A DNA stretch of 33,555 nt, from the NCBI GenBank assembly GCA_949294395.1, contig CASFGU010000019.1, positions 1-33,555 of the forward strand, given 5' to 3'. Every line of letters begins with the position of its first letter. Position 1 is the first letter of the stretch. This stretch comes from an uncultured bacterium (lineage in GTDB: Bacteria; Cyanobacteriota; Vampirovibrionia; Gastranaerophilales; Gastranaerophilaceae). The position numbers and the translations under genes are program-made. Shown one piece after another: positions 29,993-33,555 of the stretch. The notes below the pieces were generated by a model that saw nothing but the letters and a program-made list of their open reading frames with translations, was not told the origin of the DNA and did not search any database.

Positions 29993-31069
29993 TTATCTGT
30001 ATTTTGGAAGATTTTTTCTGAATTTCGCTGGTACTAATTTTTCAGCTGCCGTTTCAATTTTTTCAAAATGATTTTTGTAGACAATACCTGCAAATACCGC
30101 AAGCAGTCCTGTTATTATTACGCAGGTTATTTTGACAAAACTGTCCGCCTTAAGTTCTGACAGATATGAAATCTCCAGTTCTACAAGATAGGCAAAAAAT
30201 CCTATTCCGCCGGATAGTAAAAATATATTTCTCCGTATTAAAACTGATACAATTAAAAGCAAAAAGTTAAACAAAAGCATGACAAATCTGCTTAAGTAAT
30301 CATGCCGTCCTGCGCCGTATATATCAAAGACCAGTTCCGAAAAACTTATGTATAGCAGCAGGCAGCCTGTTATATAAAGCCATTTTGCATAGTCGACAGA
30401 GTATTTTCTGTCAGTTTTATACGCTGCAGCTAGCAGTGCAATTGAAAATACCAGACCATATACAGCACCTGCGCTTGTAACATGCGGAATCTGCCTTAGC
30501 ATATCCGGTATACACATGTAACCGATATTGTACAGGGCTCCTGCAACAGGAAGTGTTAATATTGAGGCAGGACGCTTTTTCAGAACAATGTAGCCTGTGA
30601 AAAATGTAAGTGCCGATATTACATACAGTGCAGGCTTTGACGCCTCGTAAAAATCCTTATATAAATGTGCCTGCGAGAATTTCGGGTATAATCCTGTCAT
30701 CTTTGTAATTACCGTTACAACGTATGCCACTGACACTATAAATAAAAGATACAAAAGTCCTGCAGGAGTTTTGTAATTCTTTTTCCACATAAATTCAGCA
30801 GAGAAATAGAAAATAAGCGAGTAGATAAGGCTTAATGTTAAAATTATACCGTAGGTGCTGGAATTAACAAGGTCATACATGTAGTATATCATTGCCCCCA
30901 GTGCGATAATACTGCCTCCGTAATAAAGAACGGTTTCAATGTTAAATTTTTGAGGGGTTTCTGCTTTTATATTTTCTTTTTCAAAAAAAGCAATAAGATT
31001 TTTAAGTTGCTCTTTAGAAATTATCCCCTGAGTATAGGCTTTTTCCAGCATCGATTTTGATATAAACAT
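29993..31069 (-). CDS. Multi-pass membrane protein (DUF2157-like)
   Basis: 358 residues from the ATG at 31069, which has GGAG six bases before it; an upstream ATG at 31081 overlaps this site. The N-terminal soluble helix MLEKAYTQGIISKEQLKNLIAFFEKE resembles the start of DUF2157 membrane proteins, followed by about ten hydrophobic segments and a basic C-terminus. Function of such proteins is unknown. The gene ends about ten bases beyond the -35 box of tRNA-Gln. Confidence 0.75.
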   Translation of the reverse strand: MFISKSMLEKAYTQGIISKEQLKNLIAFFEKENIKAETPQKFNIETVLYYGGSIIALGAMIYYMYDLVNSSTYGIILTLSLIYSLIFYFSAEFMWKKNYKTPAGLLYLLFIVSVAYVVTVITKMTGLYPKFSQAHLYKDFYEASKPALYVISALTFFTGYIVLKKRPASILTLPVAGALYNIGYMCIPDMLRQIPHVTSAGAVYGLVFSIALLAAAYKTDRKYSVDYAKWLYITGCLLLYISFSELVFDIYGAGRHDYLSRFVMLLFNFLLLIVSVLIRRNIFLLSGGIGFFAYLVELEISYLSELKADSFVKITCVIITGLLAVFAGIVYKNHFEKIETAAEKLVPAKFRKNLPKYR

Positions 31070-31153
31070 TGATTTCTCCATTTATCTGCAATGTATTATT
31101 CAATAGTATATAAATTAGTATCTGATTATGCTATTAATTTATAAATCGTAACA

Positions 31154-31248
31154 TTGACATAAGTATTATATTTGTAGTATAATAAGGTAACGCCTTATTT
31201 TATAGCATTTTTATTTGAAATATTGTCCTCTAAAAAAATATAGGAGGA
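31154..31248 (+). promoter_or_regulatory. Orphan promoter and ribosome-site region without a gene
   Basis: TTGACA (31154-31159), 18-base spacer, TATAAT (31178-31183), then hairpin AATAAGG-TAACG-CCTTATT. Further on, TCCTC (31226-31230) can pair with GAGGA (31244-31248) over a strong AGGAGG ribosome site. No start codon follows at usable distance and stop codons occur at once. It looks like the 5' leader of a lost or replaced gene, or a small RNA. Confidence 0.5.
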
Positions 31249-31258
31249 TTTAGCAAAA

Positions 31259-31612
31259 TTAAATAAAAATTTTAAATATTAAATACGAATAAAGCGGAAT
31301 TGTTATAACCGGGAAGGTTACCGCTGAAAACTTTTGAAGTTTTGTAAGTGGTTTGCTGCAATGTATTCTTATAGTGGCACTTGCTGATATTGGCGTAATT
31401 ATAACATATAACTGGGCGAGGATTATAACTGAACCAGCAATTGTTATAAAAGGAAGTGCTGCTGCTGGTGTTGTTATATTTGATGCTCCCAAGCCATATA
31501 GCGTTGCACTTATGATTATCAGATATATAAATATTAAAAAATTCACCACTGTAGCAATACACTGAAAACAAAAATACACAGTTAATAAGTATTTTTTTAA
31601 AGACTTATTCAT
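31259..31612 (-). CDS. Small membrane protein
   Basis: 117 residues from ATG with three hydrophobic segments (about 9-36, 52-74, 93-115) and a basic N-terminus MNKSLKKY. Not recognised. TATAAT (31619-31624, minus) lies six bases before the ATG, with TTGCGT 17 bases further up and no ribosome site, so the message may be leaderless. Divergent from the lipase-like gene. Confidence 0.55.
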   Translation of the reverse strand: MNKSLKKYLLTVYFCFQCIATVVNFLIFIYLIIISATLYGLGASNITTPAAALPFITIAGSVIILAQLYVIITPISASATIRIHCSKPLTKLQKFSAVTFPVITIPLYSYLIFKIFI

Positions 31613-31648
31613 AACGAGATTATACAAAAATAAACGAAAGGACGCAAG

Positions 31649-32677
31649 ATGGATAGAAAATATAAAGAAATCATAGAATTTAGCAGTAGTTTACATAATA
31701 ATAAAGATGTAAATGGCTGGACAACCTTACATGAGTTTGACAAGTCATCAAAAAATAAAGCTTTTGATGCAAGAGTATACAAACAAAAAGATAGAATAGT
31801 GATTGTATTTGCCGGTACAAATATGAACAGTCTAAATGATATAAAAAATGACTTAAATATTATGTATTTTATGAATATCCCTTCTCAATTTGGAGATGCA
31901 GAAAGGTTATATAATCAGGTAAAATCAAAGTATCCGAATGCCAAAATAGAGGCAATGGGTTATTCTTTGGGTGGTTCAATTGCAAATCTGTTAGCTCATC
32001 GTACGGGTATTAAGTCAACAGCACTAGCTCCAATTGGAAGTAAGCATATAGCTAATGCTTATCCCCAGTATTTTAAGTATGGAGATGCTAATATAATTAC
32101 TTATGGGCGTAAAGGTGATGCTCTTTTCTATAATAATATAGATAATCAATCAGGTAATATTTATATTATACCAGATCTGCCAAAATCGTTTTCAAATGAA
32201 TTTAGTGCGCAGCACCTGTTACATAATTATACCGAGTATAATATTTATCAGGCAAAACCGTATAACCGCGGACAAAAGACAGGATTTGCTGCACCGTTAG
32301 ATAATATTTCGGAAATATTCACTCCTGAGGAAATCGGCAGAATGAGTGCAGATGAGTTTTTTCAAAATGAAAAAGCCATTATGCAGCAGCTACGTAATGG
32401 TAAAATCGGCAGAAAGATTCAAAATTATGCAGGATATAAAAATCCGTTAACCGGAAACGGGAAAATCTTTTCTCGGGAAGATATATCAGCAATGAGCGGA
32501 GAAGAATACTTACGGCATGAAAATGCTATTATGTCACAGTTAAAAGAAATCGGAATCCCATCTTCAAGTGAACTGGAAACATCTTCACTTTATACAGGCG
32601 GTACAGTTTACGTAAGGCCTTACGTTCGGGATGACGGAACCAAAGTCCGCGGTTACTGGCGTAGTCTGCCTGATTAG
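31649..32677 (+). CDS. Lipase-like (class 3/DUF2974-type) protein with repeated C-terminal motif
   Basis: 342 residues. Residues 1-200 form a lipase-like alpha/beta hydrolase: strand VIVFAGTN (51-58), nucleophile S106 in GYSLGG, possible base H189 or H192 in AQHLLHNY. Residues 223-253 and 273-303 repeat one motif (FTPEEIGRMSADEFFQNEKAIM and FSREDISAMSGEEYLRHENAIM). The tail is TVYVRPYVRDDGTKVRGYWRS (about 319-339), a short domain I associate with phage and secreted bacterial proteins. No signal peptide. AAAGGA before ATG. AT-rich; a phage-derived or effector protein is possible. Confidence 0.7.
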   Translation: MDRKYKEIIEFSSSLHNNKDVNGWTTLHEFDKSSKNKAFDARVYKQKDRIVIVFAGTNMNSLNDIKNDLNIMYFMNIPSQFGDAERLYNQVKSKYPNAKIEAMGYSLGGSIANLLAHRTGIKSTALAPIGSKHIANAYPQYFKYGDANIITYGRKGDALFYNNIDNQSGNIYIIPDLPKSFSNEFSAQHLLHNYTEYNIYQAKPYNRGQKTGFAAPLDNISEIFTPEEIGRMSADEFFQNEKAIMQQLRNGKIGRKIQNYAGYKNPLTGNGKIFSREDISAMSGEEYLRHENAIMSQLKEIGIPSSSELETSSLYTGGTVYVRPYVRDDGTKVRGYWRSLPD

Positions 32678-32692
32678 TTTATGGACCGGCAG

Positions 32693-32727
32693 TAAGGGGA
32701 TAATTTTTATCTCCTTATTTGTTTTTA
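32693..32727 (+). terminator. Intrinsic terminator of the lipase-like gene
   Basis: TAAGGGGATAA-TTT-TTATCTCCTTA stem with one G-U pair, then TTTGTTTTTA. Confidence 0.8.
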
Positions 32728-32820
32728 TACTGATAATTTTTTAATAGAGTGAAGTAGGTGATATTTAACAATTCTTTATATAGAAACATAATCAATTATT
32801 TTTTATTATATTATTAATTT

Positions 32821-33008
32821 ATGAATACTAAACTCGACCCTTTTAAATACACCAACTACTTAATTAACAATTCTTTATCTGCAAAAAAGCTCCAAATCCC
32901 TATGAATTATTCTATAGTCTTAAAGTCGGAGCTTATAATTCTTCACAAAAGTCAGAAGTCGCCAGCAATACAATGAAGCTGGCAAACGATATGTTAGAAG
33001 ATAATTAG
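32821..33008 (+). pseudogene. Small gene split by a -1 shift at an A6 slippery site
   Basis: The zero frame from ATG reads MNTKLDPFKYTNYLINNSLSAKK and then a poor 28-residue end. The -1 frame from the same place reads APNPYELFYSLKVGAYNSS and ends KLANDMLEDN at a TAG. The join lies on GCA-AAA-AAG, which contains the classic A-AAA-AAG slippery heptamer. AAGCTCC at its edge pairs with GGAGCTT about 35 bases on. Either a programmed -1 frameshift gene (62 residues) or a broken gene. No ribosome site visible. Confidence 0.4.
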
Positions 33009-33011
33009 AGA

Positions 33012-33383
33012 ATGGTCTCAGGGATTATATATGCTTTTGTTGCAAGATCCTGTAGTAGTCGTTGCGCTAGTATGGCAACGCGGATACTGCTTTTGGATGA
33101 AAGAAACATGGATCCTGCATATACTCATAAAATAGCGAAAACCTTAAAAGGTTATTATAAAACACGTAATAGCAATATGTATAATCTAATGAAAGCATAT
33201 GAAATGAGAGCACTCTCAAGGATAATGCAGCAAAGAGCGTCGCTATCTAAACAATACAAAAATTTTAATTATTTCTTTTATAAGGGATCTGTCGTCAGAT
33301 GTACAAAAAATGAATTATTACGGTTAAAACTTGTAGTTTTCACCTCTCCCCCATCACCTTTTCGTGGCTCATATCGCCTTACC
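33012..33383 (+). other. Probable gene remnant, frame open but unconvincing
   Basis: From an ATG at 33012 the frame stays open to the window end, but its last part is only the antisense of the minus-strand gene at 33384. The part reading ARILLL-like hydrophobic residues then HKIAKTLKGYYKTRNSNMYN looks protein-like but matches nothing I know. The alternative frame from about 33001 (EWSQGLYMLLLQDPVVV) also reads for 40 codons. Together with the split gene before it, this suggests decayed DNA. Confidence 0.25.
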
Positions 33384-33555
33384 TTACGAAAACGCCTTGA
33401 AGCTTCTCTCAACGTTCTTATCTATTGTGCTCTTTATGGAATCGTATTCGGTCTGCAAAGCACTGTGCTCGGTATCAAGGTTCTTCAGGTCTATATCATA
33501 CTGTTTGTCTTTCGCTTCGATTTCTTTCAATGCCTTGTTGTATTTCACTTCCGCC
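33384..33555 (-). CDS. C-terminal fragment of a coiled-coil protein
   Basis: The last 56 residues of a gene entering from beyond the window. Highly charged helical heptads (ALKEIEAKDKQYDIDLKNLD, then TEHSALQTEYDSIKSTI) ending NVERSFKAFS. I recall similar tails on large structural or surface proteins of the proposed lineage, but this is memory, not a search. GC content is visibly higher than in the preceding remnant. Confidence 0.65.
   Translation of the reverse strand, partial: AEVKYNKALKEIEAKDKQYDIDLKNLDTEHSALQTEYDSIKSTIDKNVERSFKAFS

Noticed and set aside
31353-31565. Plus-strand 70-codon frame in the small membrane gene
   Set aside because: No ribosome site; the minus frame is longer, has three clear membrane segments and its own promoter.
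32765-32878. 15-base direct repeat TTAACAATTCTTTAT (32765, 32864) as insertion target duplication
   Set aside because: AT-rich, short and enclosing no recognisable element.

Overview
The window looks like chromosomal DNA of an AT-rich, fermentative, Gram-negative-type bacterium. My best guess is a gut member of Gastranaerophilales (Vampirovibrionia/'Melainabacteria', the non-photosynthetic sisters of Cyanobacteria). What the sequence shows: envelope genes for a lipid A/outer-membrane cell (LpxK, an MCE protein, an MsbA-type exporter), a YidC with a large insert after its first membrane segment, NuoE/NuoF-type subunits of a soluble hydrogenase or dehydrogenase, and two type IV pilin-like proteins sharing the FTLAEVLITLGIIGVVAAM N-terminus. 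The taxonomic call is inference from remembered families; no search was run.

Layout. 1-2575 (minus): the end of a NuoE-NuoF-NuoG/HydA-type operon, cut by the window edge. 2691-7205 (minus): a hypothetical gene, endonuclease III, LpxK, an MCE/MlaD-like protein and a lytic transglycosylase. 7421-8879: pilin-like gene 1 divergent from an XRE regulator. 8876-11070 (minus): queA and yidC. 11163-12346: a second XRE regulator divergent from an FkbM methyltransferase. 12397-12576: tRNA-Pro preceded by a partial tRNA-like copy. 12669-14379 (plus): thioesterase, pseudouridine synthase and coaE with overlapping ends. 14376-16571: a secreted-type CHAP protein, then pilin-like gene 2 divergent from a third XRE regulator. 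16609-21226: hypothetical gene, MsbA-like exporter, UDP-sugar dehydrogenase and an alpha/beta hydrolase. 21322-21857: a promoter, three and a half tandem 106-bp tRNA-like repeats, tRNA-Leu(UAG) and its terminator. 21855-22997: a probable acquired segment with a HEPN-type gene and a divergent, promoter- and terminator-equipped small RNA, bounded by 34-bp direct repeats. 23005-29701: small secreted-protein operon, rplS-rbgA-rnhB, a TPR protein, mnmG and a small gene. 29873-33555: tRNA-Gln, membrane proteins, a lipase-like protein with a repeated tail, and a decaying region ending in another truncated gene.

The housekeeping genes are ordinary. The unusual material lies between and inside them. 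(1) tRNA-Leu and tRNA-Pro are each preceded, at almost the same distance (106 and 103 bp), by partial tRNA 5'-half copies whose D-arm region is filled by a hairpin. (2) A compact HEPN gene/small-RNA pair shares overlapping divergent promoters. (3) Two long hairpins have unrelated stems but the same loop core. (4) GTAG-headed REP-like palindromes and GTTGAA octamer repeats appear both between genes and inside a pilin leader peptide. (5) Three XRE regulators each sit divergent to a gene likely to act at the cell surface. (6) Several genes appear leaderless, with TATAAT six bases before ATG.
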